This document shows positions 35,947 to 45,167 of a stretch of DNA of 64,000 nucleotides, piece after piece; position 1 is the first letter of the stretch; every line of letters starts with the position of its first letter. The notes beneath the pieces are model-generated. The model ran no database searches. It was not told the DNA's origin and saw only the letters and a list, made by a program, of their open reading frames with translations. Made by a program: the position numbers and the translations under genes. Where the stretch lies: positions 62,001-126,000 of the forward strand of contig JAJDAF010000036.1 of NCBI GenBank assembly GCA_029261995.1. Reading direction: 5' to 3'. This stretch comes from Candidatus Zhuqueibacterota bacterium (GTDB taxonomy: Bacteria > Zhuqueibacterota > Zhuqueibacteria > Oceanimicrobiales > Oceanimicrobiaceae).

Positions 35947-38508
35947 TCATCGCAACAGTGTCATCTTCCTCCTTACCACAATATTGTCGAACTGCAGCTC
36001 ATAGACATAAAGTCCGCTGCTAACGTCTGCCTGAGAGGCATCTTTGCCCTCCCACCGGGCGCGGTGACTGCCTTGCGATTGAATTTTATCAACAAGAGTA
36101 GCGACTTTTTGGCCGAGAATGTTGTAAATAAGAATCCGGACATGACCGGGCTTTGGAATCTCGTAAGCGATGGTTGTCTCCGGATTGAAAGGGTTCGGAT
36201 AACTCGGATGCAGCAGGATTTGCTGCGGAGACCGTGCACCAGCATCCACTTCCGTGACCAAAGCAGTCGGGAGTGTCTTGCCAAGAATATCGAAACCCTT
36301 GCCAGCGATAACAGCATCCGACCACACAAACAGAACTTTGTCGCCGCTTGCTGCGACGGCGCCCTGCAAGTCAGTTGGCTGCTCCGACGAATAAATGGGG
36401 ATGGCCTCAAGCCTTGGATTGGCGTAAATATCAAATGATTGCGACCACACGGTCCGGTCGGCAATCCAAGTTGCATGAAAATACCGATTTTGTAATGCTT
36501 GAAGCCAAATTCGATTAGACGCGTAAGGAGCAAACCTGGTCTCGGCCACCGGCTCCACCGTGAGGGTATCTTGAATAACCAAGTAAATGCCCGGTTCTTC
36601 CGGATGGTACTGTCGCAACAGATAGGCAAAGCGCCCTGAATCCAAAAAGTCGATTTGTCCGCCAAAGAGATGCTCGACCGGAATCACTTTCGACCGCGGG
36701 ATAAACGCTAGGTCATAGGCTTGCACATTCCAAATCCACTGCGGGTCGGAGCGCCAAACAAGCCAGAGCAGACCAGCCTGGTCATAAACCAGCCGGGTTG
36801 GCGAGGGATTGCTACCCGACCATATCACACTATCCGCCGTAACGCCTTCTTTTCTCGAAATCTTGAGCATCCGCAGTTTGGTCGAATCCTGCAAAAGGAC
36901 AACAAATGAGTCGCTGCCCAGCACCGCAATTTTTGCGTCTATGCTCCACCGGTCGTTGTGCCTCTGCGCCAGAACTTCTTCGCTGGTAACCTGCCAGTCT
37001 TGAGAGTAAATCCGGTAGCCCAAAGTAAACAACTCATTGTCCTCGGACTCCCAAATCGCCAGAAACTCACCATTCGGAAAGAAAGCCCCTGCCTCCAACC
37101 GGATGCTGATCTCTTCGCCAACCGGGCTCCCATCTGCTTCGATGAGGCGGGATTTGACGCTCAGCTCATCGCCCCAAGAGACGAGAAAGGTCTCATCAGG
37201 TCCGGGAACCACCGAGGGATGGCGCTGATTTGCTCCGGAGTGGTCATCGTTGATTTTGGTGCTATCCAAGACGGTCAGTTGATGCAGATTATGCAAATAG
37301 ATGTCGTCGGCAATCGCAAGCGGGATCTGCGAATGGGTATCATCTAGATTTCGAATATTTCGAATCTGAGCATAGGGCGTTGTTTCTCCAATGCTGGTGA
37401 CGAGGCGGCCTGTGACGTCGAACGTGTATTTGGTGGTCTGATGTGCAGTCCGCCAGCTTTGACCATCATTCCAATAATAGCCAATCCCTGCAAACACATC
37501 AAACGAACTATTCTTGATGTTTGAAAGGCCGGGCCTGCGGGTGCGGGCTCGGACAGTTAGCGGAACATCGGTCGGACGCCGAGAAACTCTGTGCTCGGTG
37601 CTGTTTACCACGCCACCACTCGGGTCGAAAGTCAAGAACGCAAGGGTGTCATCGACTGCATAGAATAGTTGGTAGAGCGAATCGGACAAAGTCATGGCGC
37701 GCATGGTGTACCCGACATCGCAAGCATTGCTTAATCCATGGAGCGTTTCGAGAATAACGCTATCCGCAATGACCTTGCCCTGCTGACCAAAGAAGTGACC
37801 ATACAGTGTCGTAGTCGTTTCTGGATAGTCGCCGCTCATTCCAATCCAGACAAACATGAAGCGGCCGTCAGCCATAGCTGTCATGGCGAAACCGAGTGCG
37901 TCATAGCCGGGCCTGAGGCTATCCGGCAGAGAGTAGATTTGTTGATCAGAGAAGTCGAAAGCGAGAATTTTGACCTCGGCGTTGAACGCGTCGCCCACCA
38001 GGTAACCGCTCGAAGTGAATCCGAGAAAAGAACCTTGAGCCGGGCATCCGACAAAGTCCGGAGGATAGCGGAATTCGGTGACTTTAACGGGTTCCAGAAT
38101 GATGCCTGTCGGCCTATACATCTGCAGAAAGCCCTGGTGAAGTTCAATGACAGGATTGTATAAGCGCTGATGTCCAAAAGCCGCAAACAGGCCGTCAGGC
38201 CCAAATGCAAGCTGCTCATTCGACACAATCTTGAAATTATTGGAAAGCGGCATACCGTCGCTGCCGAATCGCTGGCCATAATATGCCTCGTGGCCGTCTC
38301 GGTAATCACGCCATGCAACGATGAACCCATCATTCGGTCCATTGAACAGAACTGGGTCTGCCTGAATAAATTGTGCCGGGGTCGGCTCGGACGAGATGGT
38401 GAAATAGTCCTGGCCACACAACCTGACCGGGAAAAGGAATAGCGAAAGGAAAAAAACGCAGCTAACTCCCAAGGAAAATCGCAAGATTGCCGGGCATGGT
38501 TGGCTCAT
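35947..38508 (-). CDS. secreted large repeat protein with C-terminal sorting domain
   Basis: 853 residues from the ATG at 38508 (GGAG 9 bases upstream); a longer frame to 38547 lacks a ribosome site. Signal peptide about 5-33. Blocks like 'IVAWRDYRDGHEAYYGQRFGSDGMPLSNNFKI' match the beta-propeller 'W.D.R.G...I.Y.Q.fD..G' units found in FCB secreted proteins. The last 80 residues ('ILLHPSYPNPFNPETTIAYEIP' to 'SGLYVYELQFDNIVVRRKMTLLR') are the third sorting domain of this window. Likely an outer-surface protein. It is downstream of the glycyl-radical activase gene, same strand, with a gap of 87 bases; co-transcription is uncertain. Confidence 0.8.
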   Translation of the reverse strand: MSQPCPAILRFSLGVSCVFFLSLFLFPVRLCGQDYFTISSEPTPAQFIQADPVLFNGPNDGFIVAWRDYRDGHEAYYGQRFGSDGMPLSNNFKIVSNEQLAFGPDGLFAAFGHQRLYNPVIELHQGFLQMYRPTGIILEPVKVTEFRYPPDFVGCPAQGSFLGFTSSGYLVGDAFNAEVKILAFDFSDQQIYSLPDSLRPGYDALGFAMTAMADGRFMFVWIGMSGDYPETTTTLYGHFFGQQGKVIADSVILETLHGLSNACDVGYTMRAMTLSDSLYQLFYAVDDTLAFLTFDPSGGVVNSTEHRVSRRPTDVPLTVRARTRRPGLSNIKNSSFDVFAGIGYYWNDGQSWRTAHQTTKYTFDVTGRLVTSIGETTPYAQIRNIRNLDDTHSQIPLAIADDIYLHNLHQLTVLDSTKINDDHSGANQRHPSVVPGPDETFLVSWGDELSVKSRLIEADGSPVGEEISIRLEAGAFFPNGEFLAIWESEDNELFTLGYRIYSQDWQVTSEEVLAQRHNDRWSIDAKIAVLGSDSFVVLLQDSTKLRMLKISRKEGVTADSVIWSGSNPSPTRLVYDQAGLLWLVWRSDPQWIWNVQAYDLAFIPRSKVIPVEHLFGGQIDFLDSGRFAYLLRQYHPEEPGIYLVIQDTLTVEPVAETRFAPYASNRIWLQALQNRYFHATWIADRTVWSQSFDIYANPRLEAIPIYSSEQPTDLQGAVAASGDKVLFVWSDAVIAGKGFDILGKTLPTALVTEVDAGARSPQQILLHPSYPNPFNPETTIAYEIPKPGHVRILIYNILGQKVATLVDKIQSQGSHRARWEGKDASQADVSSGLYVYELQFDNIVVRRKMTLLR

Positions 38509-38595
38509 GATACTTCTCCCTACAAATATGTCACATCCTTTGCTCACAGCGGCGCGTCTTGGTTATGACCGCGACCCTCTGCCTACTACTTTTTA

Positions 38596-39504
38596 CTAAC
38601 CATTAAGCACGGCATCAACTCCCGCTGCCTTCAGCCTCTCGACTATTTGAGTCTGTCTCTTTTCACTGGGAGCGGCCATGCCGTTCGAGTGGTAGCTCTT
38701 GCCGAGCTTCTCGTACTTATGAACCGCGACGCCATGATATGGCAGCAGATTGACTTTCTTGCTTTCTCCCGGTAGAGATTTTGCGAACGCCGTCACTTCA
38801 TCGATATTGGCATCATCATCATTCACGCCTTCGACCAAGGGCAAACGGAGGTTGATACTGGCGCCAGTCTCAGCGAGAAGTTTGAGGTTCTGTAGAATCA
38901 GTTTGTTGCTCACCCCAGTCAATTGCTTGTGTTTCTCGGGGTCCATTACTTTCAGGTCAAACAGGAAATGGTCGGTGTGGCGGGCGACTTCCAGCAGGGT
39001 TTCGAGCCGGACAAAGCCGGACGTGTCAACGGTGCGGTGAATGCCTCTTTCGCCGCAGGCTTGCAGCAACTCCAGTAAAAACTTCGCCTGCCGCAGGGGT
39101 TCGCCGCCCGAGAACGTGACACCACCGCCCGACTGGTCAAAGAAGACGGTTTCTTTCTCCAATATTTTCATGATGCTGTCGGTGGTCTCGGTTTGGCCAG
39201 ACATCTCGGTTGCCGTCGTCGGGCAGGCATCGGCACACTCGCCACAAGCCACGCAGAGCTTTTTGTCGGTGACAATGCCCTCTGATGTCAGAGTGCAAGC
39301 GTTCCGGGTGCAGGCTTGCACACACTCCTGGCAACCAATGCACTTCACCTGCGAGTACATCTTTTCAACTTTGGGAGACATGCCCTCCGGATTGTGGCAC
39401 CAGGCGCAGGACAGCGGACAGCCCTTGAAAAAGATGGTGGTGCGGATTCCGGGTCCATCGTTGATGGCGTAGCGTTTGATATCGAAAATGACGCCGGTTG
39501 CCAT
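38596..39504 (-). CDS. glycyl-radical enzyme activating protein (radical SAM)
   Basis: 302 residues from the ATG at 39504, which has AAGGAA 8 bases upstream; an upstream ATG at 39528 has none. 'FFKGCPLSCAWCHNPEG' holds the CxxxCxxC radical-SAM cluster. Two ferredoxin-type clusters follow ('CIGCQECVQACTRNA', 'CVACGECADACPTTATE'), as in GRE activases of non-PFL type. The 'TFSGGEPLRQ' loop binds SAM. It generates the glycyl radical on the enzyme encoded just upstream (36-base gap). Confidence 0.93.
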   Translation of the reverse strand: MATGVIFDIKRYAINDGPGIRTTIFFKGCPLSCAWCHNPEGMSPKVEKMYSQVKCIGCQECVQACTRNACTLTSEGIVTDKKLCVACGECADACPTTATEMSGQTETTDSIMKILEKETVFFDQSGGGVTFSGGEPLRQAKFLLELLQACGERGIHRTVDTSGFVRLETLLEVARHTDHFLFDLKVMDPEKHKQLTGVSNKLILQNLKLLAETGASINLRLPLVEGVNDDDANIDEVTAFAKSLPGESKKVNLLPYHGVAVHKYEKLGKSYHSNGMAAPSEKRQTQIVERLKAAGVDAVLNG

Positions 39505-39540
39505 GGTTGTTTCCTTCAATGCTTTCATCTGAACGGCGAA

Positions 39541-42018
39541 TCAGAGCGACTCGTTCTCAGTCCGGTCAATCACTTCCTGCTGCAAATCCTCATTCATGTC
39601 ATTGAAATAATCGCTGTAGCCGGCCATTCTAACCAGCAGGTCTTTGTAGTTCTCGGGATTCTTTTGCGCGGCGAGCAGCGTAGCCGTGTCCACGATATTG
39701 AACTGAACATGGTGGCCGCCGAGCGCAAAATAGCTTCTGATCAGGCTGCCCAGTTTCGCGATGTCGCCGTCGCGTTTCAACAGGCTGGGCAGAAAACGCT
39801 GGTTGAGCAAAGTGCCGCCCGATTTCACGTGGTCGATTTTCGTGAGGGATTTGATGACCGCGGACGGTCCGTGGGTGTCGCAGCCGTGTGAAGGTGAAGT
39901 GCCGTCAGAAATGGATTTGCCGGCAAAGCGGCCGTTCGGCGTCGCGCCCATGACTTTGCCGAAATAGATGTGACACGTGGTCGATAGCATGTTCAGGTGA
40001 TATTTTCCGCCTTCCTTTATATTGGGCTTGTCGTCAATCAGGTCGAACAAATCGTCGTAAACGCGCTTGGCCAGAGTGTCGGCGTAATCGTCGTCATTGC
40101 CAAAGAAAGGCGTTCGGTTCAGGATGGTTTGGCGCAACACTTCTTCTCCGTCAAAATTGCTTGCCACGGCCCGCAGGATGCGGTTCATGTCAAAGGTCTG
40201 ATCTTCGAAAACATGTTTCTTGAGCGTGGCGAGACTATCCGTAACCGTGCCGAGGCCGCAGCACTGGATGTAGTTAGTGTTGTAACGCGGGCCGCCATTG
40301 TAGTAGTCCTTACCTCTCGCAATGCAATCTTCGATCACGACCGAAAGGAACGGCGCCGGGGCATATTTCGCAAACATGCTGTCGATGTAGTTGCTGACCT
40401 GCATTTTCTGGTCGATGACAAACGCCAGTTGTTTATGAAACGCGGCGTAGAGAGCTTCGAAATCCTTGAACTCGAGCGGATCGCCGGTTTCGATGCCGGC
40501 GACTTTGCCGGTCACGGGATCGATGCCGTTATTGAGGGTGATCTCGAGGATCTTCGGGACATTGAGGTAGCCGGTCAGGAGATAGGCTTCTTTGCCAAAG
40601 GCGCCGGTTTCGATGCAGCCGCTGCACCCCCCCTCGCGCGCATCCTCTAGCGATTTGCCGGAACGCAGCATTTCCAGGACATAGACATCCGGATTGAAGA
40701 TCGAAGGGTAGCCATGCCCCTGCCGGATCACGCGGCAGGCGGTGTTCAGAAAATGATTCGGCGTGCGGCTGCTGATGTGAACGGAATTGCCGGGCTGCAG
40801 GATGTGCAGCTCCTGCACCAACTCCAGCATGATGTAGGAAACCTCGCTAACACCGTCCGAACCGTCTGCTTTGATCCCGCCGATGTTGATGTTGGTGAAA
40901 TCATTGTAGGTTCCGCTCTCGCGCGCGGTGATGCCGACTTTCGGCGGCGCCGGATGGTTGTTGACTTTGATCCAGAAGCAACTGAGGAGTTCTTTGGCCT
41001 GGACCCGGGTCAGCGTTCCTTCCGCAATTTCCTTCTCGTAAAATGGGGCCAAATGCTGGTCAAAATGGCCGGGATTCATGGCATCCCAACCGTTCAGCTC
41101 GGTGATGGTGCCCAGGTGCACAAACCAGTACATTTGAATCGCCTCCCAGAAATTGCGCGGCGCCTGTGCCGGAACCCGGCGGCAAACCTCGGCAATTCGC
41201 CGAAGCTCCTCCACACGCGAGGGCTCTGACTCATGCTTGGCCATTTCATCCGCAAGGTCGGCGTGGCGCTCGGCGAAAACGATGGCGGCGTCACAAGAGA
41301 TGTCCATCGCTTTGAGCTGCTCGGCTTTGTCCGTCGCTTCCGGATCGTTGAGATAGTCCAGAGCGGCAAGATGCTCGGCGATCTCGCGCTTGAAATCGAG
41401 CAGGCCTTTCCTGTAAATCTTGCCGTCAAGACAGGTGTGGCCCGGGGCTCTTTGCTCCATGAACTCCGTGAACAGCCCGGCCTGGTAGGCCGCCCGCCAT
41501 GCTTCCGGCACATGGCTGAAAATCCGCTCGCGCTGCGTCTTGCCCTGCCAGTAAGGGATCACTTCTCTGGCGTAAATTTCGATATCTTCGGCGCTGATCT
41601 TGTATCTTTGCTTCTCGCGCGTGTTCAAAACATGGAAATCTTCAACCGAATGGCAGGTTAACTCGGGAAACGTCGGCACGGCTTTTGGAGCGGGGCCACG
41701 CTCTGCCACGATCAACTCGTCGTCCCCGAGATAGAGGACCTTCTTCGTGCAGATTTCAAAAAAAGTTAAGGCGCGTAGCACCGGAATGGAGTGCTTGCCG
41801 TAATTTTCCTTATAGAACTCGGTTTCAACGAGCGCCCGTTCGATCGAAAGCGTAGGCTCCGCTTCCACGCTGAGCTTGCGCAGCCGCTGGATACGCTCGT
41901 TCATTCCCGGACCGATCCGGTTTGAGTTTGGTTGGTAGAAATTGCCTTCGGCACCCGGTTGCCTTTCCGGGCGCGGCGGTGTTTCCGTACAGTTTGAACT
42001 CGTGGTGCGTGCAACCAT
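39541..42018 (-). CDS. hypD: glycyl radical enzyme, probably trans-4-hydroxy-L-proline dehydratase (HypD)
   Basis: 825 residues from the ATG at 42018 (AGGAG 6 bases upstream). It carries the active-site loop 'GCSGCIETGAFGKEAYLLTGYLN' with thiyl Cys468 and catalytic Glu470, and the radical loop 'RMAGYSDYFND' with Gly800, 25 residues from the end. These features and the N-terminal 'SIERALVETEFYKENYGKHSIPVLRA' match HypD, which converts trans-4-hydroxy-L-proline to pyrroline-5-carboxylate. The Cys-to-Gly spacing (332) is close to that of characterised HypD (331 as I recall). No proC-like reductase is adjacent. It could be a close paralogue with another substrate. The activase gene follows. Confidence 0.8.
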   Translation of the reverse strand: MVARTTSSNCTETPPRPERQPGAEGNFYQPNSNRIGPGMNERIQRLRKLSVEAEPTLSIERALVETEFYKENYGKHSIPVLRALTFFEICTKKVLYLGDDELIVAERGPAPKAVPTFPELTCHSVEDFHVLNTREKQRYKISAEDIEIYAREVIPYWQGKTQRERIFSHVPEAWRAAYQAGLFTEFMEQRAPGHTCLDGKIYRKGLLDFKREIAEHLAALDYLNDPEATDKAEQLKAMDISCDAAIVFAERHADLADEMAKHESEPSRVEELRRIAEVCRRVPAQAPRNFWEAIQMYWFVHLGTITELNGWDAMNPGHFDQHLAPFYEKEIAEGTLTRVQAKELLSCFWIKVNNHPAPPKVGITARESGTYNDFTNINIGGIKADGSDGVSEVSYIMLELVQELHILQPGNSVHISSRTPNHFLNTACRVIRQGHGYPSIFNPDVYVLEMLRSGKSLEDAREGGCSGCIETGAFGKEAYLLTGYLNVPKILEITLNNGIDPVTGKVAGIETGDPLEFKDFEALYAAFHKQLAFVIDQKMQVSNYIDSMFAKYAPAPFLSVVIEDCIARGKDYYNGGPRYNTNYIQCCGLGTVTDSLATLKKHVFEDQTFDMNRILRAVASNFDGEEVLRQTILNRTPFFGNDDDYADTLAKRVYDDLFDLIDDKPNIKEGGKYHLNMLSTTCHIYFGKVMGATPNGRFAGKSISDGTSPSHGCDTHGPSAVIKSLTKIDHVKSGGTLLNQRFLPSLLKRDGDIAKLGSLIRSYFALGGHHVQFNIVDTATLLAAQKNPENYKDLLVRMAGYSDYFNDMNEDLQQEVIDRTENESL

Positions 42019-42416
42019 TTGAAACTCCTGTCTGTGGCCCTGGCGAGACGATCGTTGGCTTGCATCGAGTTTCGACAAAGATGAACCGCGCCGATGCTCG
42101 TATCAGAAAATAAGACAAAAAATTCGAGAAACGCAAATCTTCTCTTATTGGTCTAAAGGATACAAAATGTGGACGTTTTCCGGAACGGACCGAACCGAGT
42201 TGAAACACAGACCACGCCAGTGCTCAAAGCCCTGAACCCTGGCTCAAAGAATGATATCATGATAGTTGGTGAATAGGCGGTTTGAAAAGCAGGATGGGTA
42301 GACGTGTTCGTGCGCAGGCAGATGAAACTTTTTGGTGTCGCAATTGGATAACCAGCGGCGTGCGCTACTCCCCGCATTCCCTCTCGGAAAGGCACCCCGC
42401 CCACAACTGCCGCAGG
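42019..42416. other. intergenic stretch upstream of the glycyl radical enzyme
   Basis: It holds only short non-coding-looking frames. No convincing promoter or RNA structure was seen. Confidence 0.3.
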
Positions 42417-42635
42417 TCAGGCTTTCTGCTTCACTTTGAACAGAACTTCCCCCAAATACCCCTGCGGGTTAATCGCCGCAATGTACAGGCCCGGCTGAAT
42501 GTGTGCCGTCGCTTTCAGTCTTGGCTCGGACAAGTTTTCAAGTAACGCGCCAGCTTCCCAATCGCCTCGACCGTCGCTCAACAAAACTTGTGAGTCTTTT
42601 TCAACAAGGTCTTGCAGAATATCTCTTAAACTCAT
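42417..42635 (-). CDS. small protein of unknown function
   Basis: 72 residues with AGGAAA 7 bases before the ATG at 42635. It is short and soluble and begins 'MSLRDILQDLVEKDSQVLLSDGRG'. I do not recognise the family. It lies upstream of the glycyl radical enzyme, same strand, about 400 bases away, and just downstream (on its own strand) of a hairpin and a palindromic repeat element. Composition is normal for the region and the frame is closed by TGA. Confidence 0.5.
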   Translation of the reverse strand: MSLRDILQDLVEKDSQVLLSDGRGDWEAGALLENLSEPRLKATAHIQPGLYIAAINPQGYLGEVLFKVKQKA

Positions 42636-42673
42636 TGTGATTTCCTGGTTGGTGAATGAAGTGAAATGGATAT

Positions 42674-42693
42674 GGCTGTCTACGCAGACAGCC
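42674..42693. repeat. 8-bp perfect hairpin
   Basis: GGCTGTCT, loop ACGC, AGACAGCC. It lies 39 bases upstream of the small unknown gene on the minus strand, so it would fall in its leader if transcribed. Confidence 0.5.
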
Positions 42694-42745
42694 CCCGGAT
42701 GTTCGCACGTTTCTTGGGGAGGTACGACCTTACGGGGCCATTCGA

Positions 42746-42869
42746 GCTAGTGTCACGATTTCTAATTTCCAGAACAAAACTCTGACAGGGTTTCGCCCTC
42801 TTTTTATGCCTGAAACGGTTAACATCAAACCCTGTCAGAGTTCGCTTATTTGGAAATCATCACACTAGC
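42746..42869. repeat. 124-bp palindromic MITE-like element
   Basis: An inverted repeat in which AACTCTGACAGGGTTT (42778-42793) and AAACCCTGTCAGAGTT (42827-42842) are perfect complements. The outer arms starting GCTAGTGT (42746) and ending ACACTAGC (42869) are imperfect complements over about 30 more bases. The loop is about 33 bases. No transposase lies nearby. Confidence 0.65.
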
Positions 42870-42940
42870 CATTACCTCAGGCTTCGCGAGAAAATGCGCT
42901 CCTTTCGAAAAAAAACGGCAACAAGTTGAAACTCAACAAT

Positions 42941-42974
42941 AAATCAAACGTATGATTAAAACATTCGTTTGATT
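42941..42974. promoter_or_regulatory. TetR-type operator and overlapping promoter
   Basis: AAATCAAACG (42941-42950) and CGTTTGATTT (42965-42974) form a perfect 10-base inverted repeat with a 14-base centre, 15 bases before the TetR ATG. A TATGAT (42951-42956) lies inside, with TTGAAA (42926-42931) upstream at 19 bases. Such an arrangement fits autorepression by the TetR protein. Confidence 0.7.
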
Positions 42975-42989
42975 TAACTGGAGACAAAC

Positions 42990-43640
42990 ATGACGGAAAC
43001 CCCTCCTGACAAGCTTGACACCAAAACCAGAATCATGAACGTGGCAGAGCGGCTATTTGCAGAAAAAGGCATTGACGCTACCTCGCTTCGCACTATCATC
43101 GCCGAAGCAGAAGTTAACCTGGCTGCGGTGCACTACCACTTCGGCTCCAAAGATGACTTGCTGCGCGCCGTGCTTCAGCGCATCGCAGGCAAGGTCAATG
43201 ACGAGCGCCTGCGTCGCCTGGACATCCTGGAAGCCGATCATCCGCTGCCTGATGTCGAGCAACTGGTCGAAGCTTTCCTGGCGCCGGTCGCTGAAGCGGC
43301 ACAGCAGCAACCGCAGCGAATCCAGCACCTCATCCGTCTGGTGGGCCAGTTGCAGTCTGACACCGGCAAATTCCATGAACTGGTGGGAGACCTGTTTGCT
43401 GATGTTGCACAGCGTTTTACCGCTGCACTCAGCACAGCCCTGCCCGACCTCCCGAAGATCGAACTGATGTGGCGCTTCAAATTTATGCTGGGCACCATGC
43501 ACATGCTGGTCGCCCACCCGCCGATGTCGAAAAAACTCGCTGCGTTCAACACGCCGGAGATGGCGGTCGATGAAATCTTCGCCATTGCCGTCCGCTTTGT
43601 GGCTGCCGGATTCTGCGCCCCGGCAGCGCAAGAGAATTGA
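42990..43640 (+). CDS. TetR-family transcriptional regulator of the efflux operon
   Basis: 216 residues. The N-terminal TetR helix-turn-helix (about 11-58) reads 'TRIMNVAERLFAEKGIDATSLRTIIAEAEVNLAAVHYHFGSKDDLLRAVL'. The C-terminal ligand-binding domain is all-helical and unassigned. GGAG is present 8 bases before the ATG. The operator-like palindrome overlaps its promoter and it precedes three efflux genes in the same direction (gap 36 bases to the first), so it most likely represses this operon until a toxic compound binds. Confidence 0.92.
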   Translation: MTETPPDKLDTKTRIMNVAERLFAEKGIDATSLRTIIAEAEVNLAAVHYHFGSKDDLLRAVLQRIAGKVNDERLRRLDILEADHPLPDVEQLVEAFLAPVAEAAQQQPQRIQHLIRLVGQLQSDTGKFHELVGDLFADVAQRFTAALSTALPDLPKIELMWRFKFMLGTMHMLVAHPPMSKKLAAFNTPEMAVDEIFAIAVRFVAAGFCAPAAQEN

Positions 43641-43676
43641 GAATGAACTCCACAGTAGCCAAAAGGACTTTTTGAA

Positions 43677-45086
43677 ATGCGCTCCCCAAGTAAACTCTTG
43701 TTCTCCACCCTTGTTTTGACCGCCTGCGCATCTGCTCCGCCCCGCAAGCAGGTCAGTTTGGATTTCCAACCGCCGGTCGAGCAGCAGGCGCCGGCCAGGA
43801 TCGACTCCGCCTGGTGGCGGGCCTTCGACGATGACGGTCTGAACCAGATTCTCAGCGAGGCCCTGTCCCGAAATGGTGACCTGGCCGTCGCGGCAGCCAA
43901 TATCAGCGCGGCGGCGGCGCAGGCAAAGATTGCGGGGGCTCCGCTCTTCCCGCAGTTGTCCGGCTCACTGGCAGGCTCGAAGGACAAACGAAATTTCATC
44001 GGTTTTCCCATTCCAGGCTCGAGTGGCAACGTGCTGAGCACCACCACCGTCTCCTACGGGCTTTCGCTCAATCTCAGTTGGGAGCTTGATTTATGGGGGC
44101 GCTTGAGCGCCGAAAAGGCAGCGGCCGTCGCCCAAATGCAGGCCGCGCAAGCTGACTATGTCGGCGCGCGGCTGTCGCTGGCTGCCCAGGTCTGCAAAGT
44201 CTGGTTCGCGGCCACGGAAAGCAAACGCCAGTTGCAATTAGCACAGGCTACTGTGGAAAACTGGAGTCTGGCGCAGGAGCGGGTCGTACAGCGCTACCAG
44301 AGCGGCCTGACGACCTCACTGGATGTACGGCTTTCGCAGTCAAACCTGGCCCGTGCGCAAGCCGACCTCAGTGCCCGCAAGTTTCAATATGAACGAACCC
44401 TACGCCAGCTCGAAACGCTCCTGTGGCGCTATCCCGCAGCTGAAATGGCGCCGCGCAATGACCTGCCTGTCATCACCACGGAAATCCCGGAAGGATTGTC
44501 GGCCAACCTGCTCAATCGGCGTCCGGACGTGGCTGCGGCTGAACGCCGGTTGGCGGCCGCCGGCGCCTCGGTCTCAGGCGCGAAACGGGCGCTGCTGCCA
44601 CAAATCCGGTTGACGGGTTCGAGCGGCACCTCCAGCAACGCCCTGAGCGACCTGCTGAACGGCGACTTTTCGGTCTGGAGTATCGCCGGCAATCTGCTGC
44701 AGCCGATCTTCCAGGGCGGCAAGCTGCGGGCCAATGTGGCTCTGACGCAGTCGCGTGAGGCCATGGCCATGATGCAGTACCAGAGCACTGCCCTGCAGGC
44801 GTTTGCGGAGGTCGAAAACGCCCTCTCCAGCCAGAGCCATCTGCAGGAACAGGAACGCGCCCTGCAAGTCGCAGCCGAGCAGGCGCTGGCCGCTCGCCAA
44901 CTGGCGGAGACGCAATACTCAAGCGGCTTGATCGATTTCATCACCATGCTCGAAACCCAGCGCGCGGCATTCGATACCGAACGGCAACTCCTGAACGCAA
45001 AACTGCAGCGACTGCAGGCGAGAATCGATTTGTATCTCGCCCTCGGCGGAGGCTTTGAAGTTGAAAACGACAAGAAGGCGCTGTAG
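43677..45086 (+). CDS. outer-membrane efflux lipoprotein (TolC/NodT family)
   Basis: 469 residues. The lipobox 'LVLTAC' in the first 20 residues is typical for NodT/OprM-type channels. The OEP repeats follow: 'DSAWWRAFDDDGLNQILSEALSRNGDLAVAAANI' and 'LNRRPDVAAAERRLAAAGASVSGAKRALLPQI', and a second set near the C-terminus ending 'SGLIDFITMLETQRAAFDTERQLLNAKLQRLQARIDLYLALGGGF'. It forms the outer-membrane duct of the RND pump encoded downstream. Start AAAGGA lies 9 bases before the ATG. Confidence 0.92.
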   Translation: MRSPSKLLFSTLVLTACASAPPRKQVSLDFQPPVEQQAPARIDSAWWRAFDDDGLNQILSEALSRNGDLAVAAANISAAAAQAKIAGAPLFPQLSGSLAGSKDKRNFIGFPIPGSSGNVLSTTTVSYGLSLNLSWELDLWGRLSAEKAAAVAQMQAAQADYVGARLSLAAQVCKVWFAATESKRQLQLAQATVENWSLAQERVVQRYQSGLTTSLDVRLSQSNLARAQADLSARKFQYERTLRQLETLLWRYPAAEMAPRNDLPVITTEIPEGLSANLLNRRPDVAAAERRLAAAGASVSGAKRALLPQIRLTGSSGTSSNALSDLLNGDFSVWSIAGNLLQPIFQGGKLRANVALTQSREAMAMMQYQSTALQAFAEVENALSSQSHLQEQERALQVAAEQALAARQLAETQYSSGLIDFITMLETQRAAFDTERQLLNAKLQRLQARIDLYLALGGGFEVENDKKAL

Positions 45087-45167
45087 CCGGCGAGCAATAG
45101 AAATCGAAGATTGGCGAAATGGACTTTAAGCCGGACTCATATAATGAATAGCAATGGAGACAAACAC

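Noticed and set aside
39997-40650. 217-codon plus-strand open frame inside the glycyl radical enzyme gene
   Set aside because: It is the antisense image of a strongly conserved enzyme gene; codon bias follows the minus-strand gene.
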